A stretch of 19,299 bases of DNA from Pseudomonadota bacterium (GCA_022705125.1 JAKJFB010000021.1:1-19299), one strand, 5' to 3'. Counted from the first letter of the stretch, positions 6,614-14,651 are shown. The notes: generated from the sequence alone by a model not told the origin. Made by a program: numbers and translations.

Positions 6614-9337
6614 ATGCGCATCCATGAACTTCCGGTCGAAGGTGCCCTTGCCAGCCTGAACAGCGGCGCCGACGGCCTGTCGGCGCCCGAGGTCGCGCGC
6701 CGGCTCGCCGAATTCGGCCCGAACCGCCTCGAGGACGTGGCGCGCGAGCGGCTGTGGCTGCGCCTGGCGCGCGAGTTCACGCACTTCTTCGCGATCATCC
6801 TCTGGCTGGCGGCGGCGCTGGCGTTCACGGCCGACTGGCTCCAGCCCGGCGAGGGCATGGGTCGCCTCGGCGTGGCTATCCTCTGCGTCATCCTGGTCAA
6901 CGGCCTGTTCTCGTTCTGGCAGGAGTACAAGGCCGAGCGCGCCGTGGCGGCCTTGCGCCAGCTGCTGCCGCTACGGGTGAAGGCGCTGCGCGCCGGCGCC
7001 ATCGTGCAGTTGCCCGCGGCCGAGCTGGTGCCGGGCGACGTGGTGCTGCTGGAGGAGGGCGACAGCGTGCCGGCCGACTGCCGCGTGATCGAGGCCTTCG
7101 GGCTGCGCGTGAACACCGCGACCGTCACCGGTGAATCGCTGCCGAAAGCCCGCTCTGCGGAGCCGAACGGCGAGGAGTCGTTGCTGTTCGCGCGCAACAT
7201 CGTGCTGGCCGGTACCGCGGTGGCGTCGGGGCAGGCGCGTGCCGTGGTCTACGCCACCGGCATGCACACCGAGTTCGGGCGTATCGCGCACCTGACGCAG
7301 GTTGCCGGCGACACCGGCTCGCCGCTGCAGCGCGAGATCGCGCGCTTGTCGCGCATCGTGGCGATGCTTGCCTGCGGCGTGGGCATCGCGTTTTTCCTCA
7401 TCGGCCAGGCGCTGGGGCTGCCGTTCTGGGAGAACTTCCTGTTCGCGATCGGCATCATCGTGGCGAACGTGCCGGAAGGGCTCGCGCCCACCGTGACGCT
7501 CTCGCTCGCGATGGCAACACAGCGCATGGCGCGGCGCAACGCCCTGGTGCGCCACCTGCCCGCGGTGGAGACGCTCGGTTCCACCACCGTGATCTGCTGC
7601 GACAAGACCGGCACGCTGACCGAGAACCGCATGGCGGTGCGGCAGCTGTGGCTGGCCGGCGAGGAGTGCGGCGCGGACGAACTGCCCGAGCGGCCCGAGC
7701 TGCAGCGCCTCGGGCAGCCGCTCTTCAGCAACGCGGCGCTCTGCCACGACCTCAAGGAGACTGCCGGCGAGCAGGGCATCGAGCTGGTCGGCGACCCGAT
7801 GGAAATGGCTCTCGTTGCCTGCGGGCGGCGTTTCGCGGGCAGCCTCGACGCGTACACGCGGCTCGGCGAGATTCCCTTCGATACCGACCGCAAGCGCATG
7901 TCGGTGCTGTGCGACTCGCCGCGCGGACGGATGCTGTACTGCAAGGGTGCGCTGGAGCGCGTGCTCACGGTCTGCGACCGCGTGCAGACCGCCGATGGCG
8001 TGGTCGCGCTGGACGAGGCCGGGCGCGCGCGCCTGCTGGCCGCGCAGGACGCGATGGCCGGGCAGGGATTGCGCGTGCTGGCGTTCGCGCACCGGGAGGT
8101 GCGGAATGTTGGCGAATGTCCGGCTGAAGCGGAAGCCGGAATGGTGCTCGCCGGGCTGGTCGGTCTGGAGGATCCGCCGCGCGCGCAGGTGCCGGCGGCG
8201 ATCGCGCGCTGCGTCGAGGCCGGCATCCGCGTGATCATGATCACCGGCGATCATCCGCACACGGCGGTCGCGATCGGTCGCGAGATCGGGCTGTTGCGCA
8301 CGGCCTATCCGGTGGTGATCGGTGGCGACCGGCTGCGGCGCATGTCGACGGCACAGCTGCAGCTGGCGCTCGATGCGCCCGAGATCCTGTTCGCGCGCGT
8401 CGCGGCGGAACAGAAGATGCTGATCGTGGAGGCGCTGCGCAAGAAGGGCGAGACCGTGGCGGTCACCGGCGACGGCGTGAACGACGCGCCGGCGCTCAAG
8501 GTGGCCGACATCGGCATCGCCATGGGCATCGCCGGCACGGACGTGGCCCGGGAGGCGGCGGACATCATCCTGCTCGACGACAACTTCGCCAGCATCGTCG
8601 ATGCCATCGAGGAAGGGCGCGCGGTGTTCGACAACATCCGCAAGTTCCTGACCTACATCCTCAGCTCGAACATCCCGGAGCTGGTGCCGTACCTCGCGTT
8701 CGTGCTCTTTCGCATCCCGCTGCCGCTCACGATCATCCAGATCCTCGCGGTCGATCTCGGCACCGACATGCTCCCGGCGCTCGCGCTCGGCGCCGAGAAG
8801 CCCGATCCGGCCGTGATGCGCCGTCCGCCGCGCCGGTACGACGAAGCGCTGTTGTCATGGGGGCTGCTCGCCCGCGCCTACCTGTTCCTCGGCGTGCTGG
8901 AAGCCGCCGCCGCGATGGCGGTGTTCTGGCTGGTGCTGGACGGGGCCGGCTGGCGCTACGGCGAGCTGCTGGCGAAGACCGATCCGCTGTACCTGGTGGC
9001 GACCACGGCCTGTCTGGCGACCATCGTGGTGATGCAGGTGATGAACCTGTTCCTGTGCCGCCATCCGCTGAAATCGATACTGACGACGCGATTCGCGCCC
9101 AACCGGCTGATCTGGGCGGGCATTGCGGCGGAGGTGGCGGTGATCCTGGCAATCGTCTACACCCCGGCGGGGAACTGGCTGTTCGGCACGGCCCCGCTGG
9201 CGAGTGCGGTGTGGCTGCTGATGCTGCCCTTCGCGCTGCTGATGCTGGTGGCCGAGGAGCTGCGCAAGGCCTTCGCGCGCCGCGGCTTTGTGGGTCCGGC
9301 TTCAGAGGGTGTCGCAAAACCCCCTCTCTGTCACTGA
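6614..9337 (+). CDS. Na,K-ATPase-like (P2C-type) cation-transporting P-type ATPase
   Basis: A 907-residue P-type ATPase. In order: N-terminal cation-ATPase domain (1-50), actuator loop TGES at 172-175, TM4 NVPEGL at 285-290, phosphorylation motif DKTGT at 330-334, nucleotide-binding KGALE near 444, hinge TGDGVND at 618-624, then six C-terminal membrane segments. TM5 SNIPE (685-689) and TM6 DLGTD (714-718) keep the Ser, Asn, Glu and Asp residues that bind K+ and Na+ in animal Na,K- and H,K-ATPases. ANVPEGLAPTVTLSL and RMARRNALV also follow that subgroup more closely than bacterial Mg or Ca pumps. It is predicted to move cations across the inner membrane at the cost of ATP; which ions is inference. 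No beta-subunit gene is present. The ribosome site is weak: GGATGGAG lies about 20 nt upstream. Residues from about 898 and the stop are encoded by the inserted IS1182 element, so the native C-terminus differs. Confidence 0.92.
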   Translation: MRIHELPVEGALASLNSGADGLSAPEVARRLAEFGPNRLEDVARERLWLRLAREFTHFFAIILWLAAALAFTADWLQPGEGMGRLGVAILCVILVNGLFSFWQEYKAERAVAALRQLLPLRVKALRAGAIVQLPAAELVPGDVVLLEEGDSVPADCRVIEAFGLRVNTATVTGESLPKARSAEPNGEESLLFARNIVLAGTAVASGQARAVVYATGMHTEFGRIAHLTQVAGDTGSPLQREIARLSRIVAMLACGVGIAFFLIGQALGLPFWENFLFAIGIIVANVPEGLAPTVTLSLAMATQRMARRNALVRHLPAVETLGSTTVICCDKTGTLTENRMAVRQLWLAGEECGADELPERPELQRLGQPLFSNAALCHDLKETAGEQGIELVGDPMEMALVACGRRFAGSLDAYTRLGEIPFDTDRKRMSVLCDSPRGRMLYCKGALERVLTVCDRVQTADGVVALDEAGRARLLAAQDAMAGQGLRVLAFAHREVRNVGECPAEAEAGMVLAGLVGLEDPPRAQVPAAIARCVEAGIRVIMITGDHPHTAVAIGREIGLLRTAYPVVIGGDRLRRMSTAQLQLALDAPEILFARVAAEQKMLIVEALRKKGETVAVTGDGVNDAPALKVADIGIAMGIAGTDVAREAADIILLDDNFASIVDAIEEGRAVFDNIRKFLTYILSSNIPELVPYLAFVLFRIPLPLTIIQILAVDLGTDMLPALALGAEKPDPAVMRRPPRRYDEALLSWGLLARAYLFLGVLEAAAAMAVFWLVLDGAGWRYGELLAKTDPLYLVATTACLATIVVMQVMNLFLCRHPLKSILTTRFAPNRLIWAGIAAEVAVILAIVYTPAGNWLFGTAPLASAVWLLMLPFALLMLVAEELRKAFARRGFVGPASEGVAKPPLCH
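9290..9305. repeat. Left part of a REP-like element split by the IS
   Basis: GTGGGTCCGGCTTCAG repeats the first 16 bases of the element at 6531. The matching right part begins at 11018 (CTTCAGCCCGAC and a GGGTTCGGC/GCCGAACCC hairpin), so this copy was cut in two by the insertion. It lies inside the 3' end of the ATPase reading frame. Confidence 0.75.
9306..9326 (+). repeat. IS1182-family left terminal inverted repeat
   Basis: Begins AGGGTGTCGCAAAACC and pairs with the complement of 10997-11017 at 20 of 21 positions. It overlaps the last codons of the ATPase frame. Confidence 0.85.
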
Positions 9338-9374
9338 TTTTGGCTACGATGGATCCAACGGATTGGAGCCGGCA

Positions 9375-10982
9375 ATGCCCATGAAGCTCAAGCGAATCAA
9401 GCGCCCGGTGGTGCGGATCGACACGCGTCCCCAGATGCCGTTGTTCGACGGTGATAGGGACGCGATGCCGGTGAGGGGCGCCACCACGGTGTCGCGCCCG
9501 GTACGGTTTGTGGAGCCGGATCCGCGCGACATCCGCATGGGGATGCGCCGACTCGACGAGCACCTGCAGGCGATGGGGCTGCGCGATGCGCTGGTCCTGC
9601 GCGAGATGCTGGGTGAGCAGGACTGGAGCGCGTTCGAGGCGCGCTACAGCGCCGAAGGCCGTCCGGGTTACGCGCCGAGGCTGATGGCGGGGATCGTGCT
9701 GTTCGGGTTGATGCGGGGCGTGAGTTCGCTGCGCGAGCTCGAGCGCTTCACCCGCGGGGATCTGGAGTGCATGTGGGTGAGCGGCGGGATCACGCCGGAT
9801 CACTCGATCCTGGGGCGCTTCATCCTGCGTCATGAGGAGGAGCTGAACGGCCCCCTGTTCGAGTCCATTACGCAGGCGGTGCTGCAGCGCACGGGCTCAG
9901 GGCGCGCGCGCTTGGCCGGTGACGGGACGGTGTTGGAGGCGATGAGCTCGCGCTTTGCACTGATCAAGCGCGAGGCGCTCGAGGAGCGGCGCGAGGCGTT
10001 GTGCCGGGAGGCCGAGTCGAGCGGCGAGGACGCCGCGGGCGAACGTGAGCGGGCCGAGCGGGCCTGCGAGGTGCTGGCCGAACGCCCGAGGGCGAAGGCC
10101 GTGGTGCCGGCGGAGCCCGAGGCGGGGCTGCTGAAGTTGAAGAATGGCCGGGGGAGTCGTCCGGCCTTCCAGGCGAGCGTGCTGGCCAACGAGGCCCGCG
10201 TGGTGGTGGACGCCCACGTGCATTCGACCAGCGAGCAGGCGGCGCTCGCCGTGCTGCTCGATCGCCTCGACGGGGGAGAGACGCGGGAGTTGCTGCTCGA
10301 TGCGGGGTTCAACACCTACGAGAACCTGGAGCGCGCGCTGGAGAAGGAGATCAGCGTGTTGTGCCCGGAGCAGGCCGAGGACGTGCGCGGTGAAGAGGGC
10401 GCGCGACGGATCCCGCTGCGGGAGTTCTGCTACGTGGAGGACGGTGACTACTACGTGTGCCCGGCCGGTGAGCGGATGAATCCGTTGCGTCGCTACGGGG
10501 GCAACCCGGTCACGGGGCAGCGCGCCTACGTGCAGTACGCGACGCCGGCCTGCGCCGGCTGCGGACGCCGTGCGAGGTGCACGCGAGGCGAGGCGCGCAC
10601 GATCCAGCGCAGCGTCGGGCAAGAGTTGAAGGAAGCGATGCGCCTCGTGATGGCGCAGCCGCAGGCGCGACGCGTGTTCGCCCAGCGCAAGGCGATGGTC
10701 GAGCCGGTGTTCTCGCACCTGCGCGAGCGCCACGGGCTGAACCGTTTCCGGCGCCGAGGGCTAGCGGGTGCGCGGCTGGAGTTGCGTTTGCACCTGATGG
10801 CCTACAACCTCGGACGGGCGCTGGCGTACGCCCGCCGCCGGGTAGCAGGCGGTTTTTTGTGCCCTTGGGAAGCGATTGGAACGCTCCTCAGGGCAATCGG
10901 ATGGCACGAACATCGTGTCTGTCAGGAAAGCGGCGTCACCCGTCGCGTGAGCTGGCGCGGCGCAGCGACTGCCTACGGATGA
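9375..10982 (+). CDS. IS1182-family DDE transposase
   Basis: A 535-residue transposase. ATG 9375 is chosen because GGAG lies 6 nt upstream and it lies inside the element; the frame is open further left, into the ATPase gene. N-terminal DUF772-like part: YAPRLMAGIVLFGLMRGVSSLRELER and MWVSGGITPDHSILGRF (residues 99-149). The likely catalytic triad is D183 (AGDGTVLEA), D309 (LLLDAGFNTYENL) and E443 (MVEPVFSHLRERHGLNRFRRRGL). A Cys cluster at C362, C393, C396 and C402 (YVCPAGERM, CAGCGRRARC) is typical of the family. The C-terminus LRLHLMAYNLGRALAY is also typical. The basic, Glu-rich insert between residues 195 and 255 looks like a helical linker. It cuts and joins the ends of its own element. 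The reading frame is complete, so activity is plausible. Confidence 0.92.
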   Translation: MPMKLKRIKRPVVRIDTRPQMPLFDGDRDAMPVRGATTVSRPVRFVEPDPRDIRMGMRRLDEHLQAMGLRDALVLREMLGEQDWSAFEARYSAEGRPGYAPRLMAGIVLFGLMRGVSSLRELERFTRGDLECMWVSGGITPDHSILGRFILRHEEELNGPLFESITQAVLQRTGSGRARLAGDGTVLEAMSSRFALIKREALEERREALCREAESSGEDAAGERERAERACEVLAERPRAKAVVPAEPEAGLLKLKNGRGSRPAFQASVLANEARVVVDAHVHSTSEQAALAVLLDRLDGGETRELLLDAGFNTYENLERALEKEISVLCPEQAEDVRGEEGARRIPLREFCYVEDGDYYVCPAGERMNPLRRYGGNPVTGQRAYVQYATPACAGCGRRARCTRGEARTIQRSVGQELKEAMRLVMAQPQARRVFAQRKAMVEPVFSHLRERHGLNRFRRRGLAGARLELRLHLMAYNLGRALAYARRRVAGGFLCPWEAIGTLLRAIGWHEHRVCQESGVTRRVSWRGAATAYG

Positions 10983-10996
10983 CCGGATAGGGGGTT

Positions 10997-11017
10997 GAGG
11001 GGGTTTTGCAACACCCT
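10997..11017 (-). repeat. IS1182-family right terminal inverted repeat
   Basis: The complement reads AGGGTGTTGCAAAACC and on, matching the left end with one mismatch. It is followed by CTTCAG, the same six bases that precede the left end. Confidence 0.85.
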
Positions 11018-11052
11018 CTTCAGCCCGACAAGGGTTCGGCAACGCCGAACCC
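11018..11052. repeat. Right part of the split REP-like element, with hairpin
   Basis: CTTCAGCCCGAC continues the half-element at 9290-9305. The strong hairpin GGGTTCGGC-AAC-GCCGAACCC at 11032-11052 has a 9-bp stem and 3-nt loop. Joined without the IS, the layout matches the two-hairpin element at 6531-6582. No T-run follows, so a role as intrinsic terminator is uncertain. Confidence 0.65.
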
Positions 11053-11084
11053 GCTGCAGCCCCGCTGGCACCAGCGCCAGCATC

Positions 11085-11106
11085 GCATTCATGCCGGCAT
11101 GAATGC
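11085..11106. repeat. Perfect 22-bp palindrome
   Basis: Half-site GCATTCATGCC at 11085-11095 is followed at once by its exact complement to 11106. It lies in the 235-bp gap between the split REP-like element and the AtuA gene, about 180 bp before that gene. It could bind a dimeric protein or form a hairpin in RNA. The function is not known. Confidence 0.6.
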
Positions 11107-11230
11107 CTGCGCATCAATTGTTCGCCACCTCGGCGCCCTGCCCGAAGCCCGCCGTCCGCTAGCCCGGCCTCTGCCCTGCGACCGCCACTGGCGCTTCCCG
11201 CCGGTGGCGTCGCTCGCCCGGCCCCTTTAA

Positions 11231-11249
11231 ATTGACCAGTCGGTTTGAT
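11231..11249. promoter_or_regulatory. TetR-operator-like dyad upstream of the AtuA gene
   Basis: ATTGACCAGTCGGTTTGAT is an imperfect dyad centred near 11240, of the ACC-N-GTCGGT type seen at TetR-regulated genes. TTGACC at 11232-11237 could also be a -35 box, but no good -10 is found at the proper distance. A TetR-family gene converges on this operon from 13983-14651, so it is the candidate regulator. This is inferred from pattern and position only. Confidence 0.4.
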
Positions 11250-11287
11250 TAACATTCCGACGAACAATTCCTGCCGGAGCCGGGTCC

Positions 11288-13135
11288 ATGAACGATCGTA
11301 TCGTCCGCATCGGGGGTGCCTCGGCCTCGCTGGCCGACAGTGCCATCGCCTTCCCCCAGCTGCTGGGTGACGGCGCGCTCGACTACCTGGTGGGCGACTA
11401 CCTGGCCGAGGGCTCCATGGGCCTGCTCGCGATGCTGGCGCAGGCGAATCCCGGCGGCGGTTACGCGCCGGACTTCATCCCGGTACACATCGGGCCCTGC
11501 CTCGCGGAGATCGCGCGCCAGGGCGTGCGCGTGGTCGTGAACGCCGGCGGGGTGAACCCGCACGGCTGCGCGGCGGAGCTCGCGCGGGTGGCGGCGGAAC
11601 AGGGCCTCTCGCCGCGCATCGCGGTGGTCGATGGTGACGACCTGATGGGGCGCCTCGGGGAATTCCGCGCCGCCGGCGTACGCGACATGTTCTCGGGCGC
11701 GGCCTTCCCGGCCGCGACCGTGGACAGCATGAACGCCTACCTCGGCGCCTTTCCGATCGCAGCCGCGCTGGCCCGCGGCGCGGAGATCGTGATCACCGGG
11801 CGCGTGGTCGACAGCGCGCTGGTGCTGGGCCCGCTGATCCACGAGTTCGGCTGGACGCCCGCTGACCACGACCTGCTCGCGGCCGGCACGCTCGCGGGGC
11901 ACCTGCTGGAGTGCGGCACGCAGGTGACCGGCGGCACCTTCACCGACTGGCGCACCGTACCCGCATGGAACCGCATCGGCTACCCGATCGCCGAGTGCCG
12001 TGCGGACGGGAGCTTCGTGGTCACCAAGGCTGCCGGCACCGGCGGACTGGTCTCGCGCGGGACGGTCGCGGAGCAGCTGGTCTACGAGGTGGGCGATCCG
12101 CAGGCCTACTTCGTGCCCGACGTCAGCTGTGACTTCAGCGCCGTGCAGCTGGAAGAGATCGGCCCCGACCGGGTGCGCGTCAGCGGCGTCCGTGGCCGGC
12201 CGCCGACCGCGAGCTACAAGGTGTGCACGATCCACCGCCACAGCTGGCGCGTGAGTGCGCTGCAGCCGATCGTGGGCCTGGAGGCCGCGGCCAAGGCCGA
12301 ACGCCAGGCCGCGGCGCTGATCGAGCGCTCGCGCCGGCTGCTGGCGCAGGCCGGCCTCGGGGACTGGAGCCGCACGCACGTGGAGGTGCTGGGCACCGAG
12401 GGCACGCTGGGGGCGCGGGCGCGCCACCGCGACGCGCGCGAGGTGCTGCTGCGCATCGTGCTGGAGCACGCCGACCGGCGCGCGGCCGAGATCTTCACGC
12501 GCGAGCAGCACAGCGCGATCGTCTCGATGTCGCCGGGCACCGCGATAGGCCTGGGCAACCCGGTGGTCCCGGTGCAGGCGCTGTTCTCGTTCCTGGTCGA
12601 CAAGGCCACGGTGGAGGCCGCCGTCACGATCGACGGCCAGCGCCACGCGGTGTCCGTGCCGGCGGGTGGAGGCTTCGACGTGGCCCGGATCGAGCGGGCA
12701 CCCTTGCCGGTGCCCCCGCCCGAAGCCGGGGCGCTGGTCGAGGTGCCGCTGGTGGGCTTGGCCTGGGCGCGCTCGGGCGACAAGGGCAACCTGTTCAACG
12801 TGGGCGTGATCGCACGGCGCGCGGAGTTCCTGCCGTGGATCGCCGCGGCGCTGAAGCCCGCGGCCGTGGCCGCGTGGTACCGCCACGACACCGACGACGG
12901 CGCACCGCCCCGCGTCGAGCGTCACGCGCTGCCGGGCCTGCACGCGCTGAACCTCGTGGTGCACGAGGCCCTGGGCGGCGGCATAACCAGCTCGCCACGC
13001 CTCGACTCGGTGGCCAAGGGCAAGGCGCAGCAGCTGCTGTGCTTCCCCATCCCCGTCCCTGCTGCGCTCGCGGCCCTCGTGGACCCGGGCCTGCTCGACT
13101 TCGATTCCGCCCGCCCCTACGAGGGGCAACCCTGA
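11288..13135 (+). CDS. AtuA-family (DUF1446) protein
   Basis: A 615-residue protein with GGAG 8 nt before ATG 11288. The N-terminal DUF1446 domain covers about residues 1-450, with RIGGASASLADS, DYLVGDYLAEGSMG, VNAGGVNPHGCA, IVITGRVVDSALVLGPL, HLLECGTQVTGG and GTGGLVSRGTVAEQLVYE. The C-terminal AtuA-like domain (about 485-605) is marked by GLAWARSGDKGNLFNVGVIARR. The family is named for AtuA of the Pseudomonas acyclic terpene (citronellol/geraniol) pathway, where its biochemical role is unsettled. The family is also found in other catabolic loci, and no other atu genes are here, so terpene use is not claimed. It is the first gene of a probable operon with the Coq4-like gene 21 bp downstream. 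Both catalytic function and substrate remain unknown. Confidence 0.9.
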   Translation: MNDRIVRIGGASASLADSAIAFPQLLGDGALDYLVGDYLAEGSMGLLAMLAQANPGGGYAPDFIPVHIGPCLAEIARQGVRVVVNAGGVNPHGCAAELARVAAEQGLSPRIAVVDGDDLMGRLGEFRAAGVRDMFSGAAFPAATVDSMNAYLGAFPIAAALARGAEIVITGRVVDSALVLGPLIHEFGWTPADHDLLAAGTLAGHLLECGTQVTGGTFTDWRTVPAWNRIGYPIAECRADGSFVVTKAAGTGGLVSRGTVAEQLVYEVGDPQAYFVPDVSCDFSAVQLEEIGPDRVRVSGVRGRPPTASYKVCTIHRHSWRVSALQPIVGLEAAAKAERQAAALIERSRRLLAQAGLGDWSRTHVEVLGTEGTLGARARHRDAREVLLRIVLEHADRRAAEIFTREQHSAIVSMSPGTAIGLGNPVVPVQALFSFLVDKATVEAAVTIDGQRHAVSVPAGGGFDVARIERAPLPVPPPEAGALVEVPLVGLAWARSGDKGNLFNVGVIARRAEFLPWIAAALKPAAVAAWYRHDTDDGAPPRVERHALPGLHALNLVVHEALGGGITSSPRLDSVAKGKAQQLLCFPIPVPAALAALVDPGLLDFDSARPYEGQP

Positions 13136-13156
13136 GCCACGACTGGAGGCCCCGCG

Positions 13157-13981
13157 ATGGACGAAGCCCTGCCCTACCTGCTGCGCGGGATGCGCGCGGT
13201 CACCACCGAGAGCAGCGTGCTGGTCAGCTCCTCGAAGTACCTGAACCACCCGCGCCTGCGCGACTGGGTGGCGAGCTGCACGCTGCGGCGCAGCGGCCAC
13301 GACCGCCCCGCCACGGCGGACACGCACGAGCTGAACCTCATCCTGCGCGAGATCCAGGACTACGACCGCATCGACGAGCTCTTCGAGCGCGAGCGCGCGA
13401 CGAACCCCGTGCTCGACGCCTGGCTCGGCGAGCGGTTCATCTCGACGTTTCGCGCTGCGGACCTCGAGGGCTGCGCCCCCGACACGCTGGGCGGCACCTT
13501 CCTGCGCGAGGTCGTGCAGAAGGGCTACAGCATCGACATCGTGCCGCCTCCCGCGGAGGTGCCCTCCAGCCACATGCAGTTCTTCATGATCCGCAACGGC
13601 CAGACCCACGACTTCGAGCACCTGCTCTGCGGCGGCGGCCTGGATTTCATCGGCGAGCTGGTGCCCTACTGGGCACGGCTGGTGAACCTGTTCCGCCACC
13701 TGAGCCCCGAGCTCGCGGGTGAACTCTGCGTCTTCAGCCTGTTCGGCCAGATGCGGCTGATGTCCCGTGGCCTGCTGCACTACCCGCAGGTCTGGATGAC
13801 GCTGGTAGAGACCATGGAGCGCGGGATCCGCGTGGGGCGCGAATCGGGCCCGATATTCATGATGAAGTGCGAGGACGCGCTGCACCTGCCCATGGACGAG
13901 GCCCGGGCGGTCCTGGGCGTGCGCGGCGCGGCCTTCGTGGACACCTCGGCTGCCACCGCCATCTACGAGGAGCGCGCCTGA
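13157..13981 (+). CDS. Coq4-family protein
   Basis: A 274-residue protein starting at ATG 13157 with GGAGG 7 nt upstream. The Coq4 signature HDxxH-x11-E is complete: H151, D152, H155 and E167 in HDFEHLLCGGGLDFIGEL. In mitochondrial COQ4 this motif holds a divalent metal and takes part in removal of the C1 carboxyl of a ubiquinone precursor. The N-terminal 130 residues do not resemble mitochondrial COQ4 closely. The gene follows the AtuA-family gene by 21 bp and is surely co-transcribed. A role in ubiquinone synthesis is therefore less likely than a role on a hydrophobic catabolic intermediate, but this is inference. No signal peptide or membrane segment is obvious. The stop codon is 1 bp from the end of the convergent tetR-type gene. 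Confidence 0.8.
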   Translation: MDEALPYLLRGMRAVTTESSVLVSSSKYLNHPRLRDWVASCTLRRSGHDRPATADTHELNLILREIQDYDRIDELFERERATNPVLDAWLGERFISTFRAADLEGCAPDTLGGTFLREVVQKGYSIDIVPPPAEVPSSHMQFFMIRNGQTHDFEHLLCGGGLDFIGELVPYWARLVNLFRHLSPELAGELCVFSLFGQMRLMSRGLLHYPQVWMTLVETMERGIRVGRESGPIFMMKCEDALHLPMDEARAVLGVRGAAFVDTSAATAIYEERA

Positions 13982-13982
13982 G

Positions 13983-14651
13983 CTAGGGCAGCGCCCCGCG
14001 CGCGAACACCTGCGCGATGGCCGCCACGTGGCGCGCGCGCTCGGCGCGTCCGGGCAACGCGCCGTCGAGCAGCAACCGGTTCAGCAACCCCGACAGCACC
14101 GTGTCGCAGAACAGCCGCGCGAGCCGCTCCGGCCGGATCCCGGGGTAATCGCCCCTGGCCTGCCGCGCGGCGAAGAACTCCCCGAGCGGCGCGAGGAACA
14201 TCCGCCCGTAGGCGGCCTCGAACACCCGCGCCAGGCCCGGGAAGCGCTGCGCCTCGCGGTAGAAGATCAGCCACCGCGACAGCCCCCCCGGCGTGCAGGC
14301 CGAGCGCAGCAGCCACTCGCCGTATCGGCGCAACGCCGTCTCGCAGGGAGTGTCCGTGCCCGCCAGCGATGGGCAGTTGCCCAGGTGCTGTTCGCTCTGC
14401 CGGCTGAACACCGCGAGGAACAGCGCCTCCTTGTTCGGGTAGCGCGCGTAGAGCGTGTCCTTGCCAATGCCCGCGGTGGCCGCGATGCGGTTCATCGAGA
14501 CCGCGCTGAAGCCCTCCTGTTCGAACAGCGTGGCCGCGACCTCGATCAGGTGCGCGCTGAGGCTGCTGGCCTCGTCGGGGGTGGGGCGGCCACGCCCGCG
14601 CGGAAGGGCCGGGCGGCGCGGGACTGGCTGGGGATCGGGGGGCGGGCTCAT
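13983..14651 (-). CDS. TetR/AcrR-family transcriptional regulator
   Basis: A 222-residue protein from ATG 14651; a TTG at 14663 would add four residues, and neither start has a clear ribosome site. After a Pro/Arg-rich tail of about 25 residues comes the TetR DNA-binding domain: SAHLIEVAATLFEQEGFSAVSMNRIAATAGIGKDTLYARYPNKEALFLAVF. The rest is a helical ligand-binding and dimer domain with RWLIFYREAQRFPGLARVFEAAYG. It is convergent with the AtuA/Coq4 operon, with 1 bp between stops, and probably represses it through the dyad at 11231-11249; this is inferred. A short inverted repeat CCGAC-N6-GTCGG at 14690-14705 lies just upstream of the gene and could serve for autoregulation. Confidence 0.9.
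   Translation of the reverse strand: MSPPPDPQPVPRRPALPRGRGRPTPDEASSLSAHLIEVAATLFEQEGFSAVSMNRIAATAGIGKDTLYARYPNKEALFLAVFSRQSEQHLGNCPSLAGTDTPCETALRRYGEWLLRSACTPGGLSRWLIFYREAQRFPGLARVFEAAYGRMFLAPLGEFFAARQARGDYPGIRPERLARLFCDTVLSGLLNRLLLDGALPGRAERARHVAAIAQVFARGALP

Larger units (their letters stand above)
9306..11017 (+). mobile_element. Complete IS1182-family insertion sequence
   Basis: About 1712 bp bounded by near-perfect 21-bp inverted repeats: 9306-9326 and the complement of 10997-11017. Both read AGGGTGT(C/T)GCAAAACCCC and on to CCTC, with one mismatch. CTTCAG occurs on both sides (9300-9305 and 11018-11023), which can be read as a 6-bp target duplication. If one more base belongs to each end of the element, the duplication is TTCA (4 bp). 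Inside is one full-length transposase gene. The insertion lies in a REP-like element at the end of the ATPase gene. Intact ends and an intact gene suggest a recent and possibly active element. Confidence 0.88.

Noticed and set aside
5350..7200. 616-codon open frame on the minus strand
   Set aside because: It spans the complements of the Rieske and ATPase genes and the REP gap; the sequence is biased and has no motifs.
12223..13722. 499-codon open frame on the plus strand
   Set aside because: It is a frame-shifted shadow across the AtuA/Coq4 border, made almost only of Arg, Gly, Ala and Pro.
11249..13885. 878-codon open frame on the minus strand
   Set aside because: It lies antisense to the AtuA and Coq4 genes, has His/Arg/Ala-rich low-complexity sequence, and no recognisable motif. 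Both plus-strand genes have clear families and ribosome sites.
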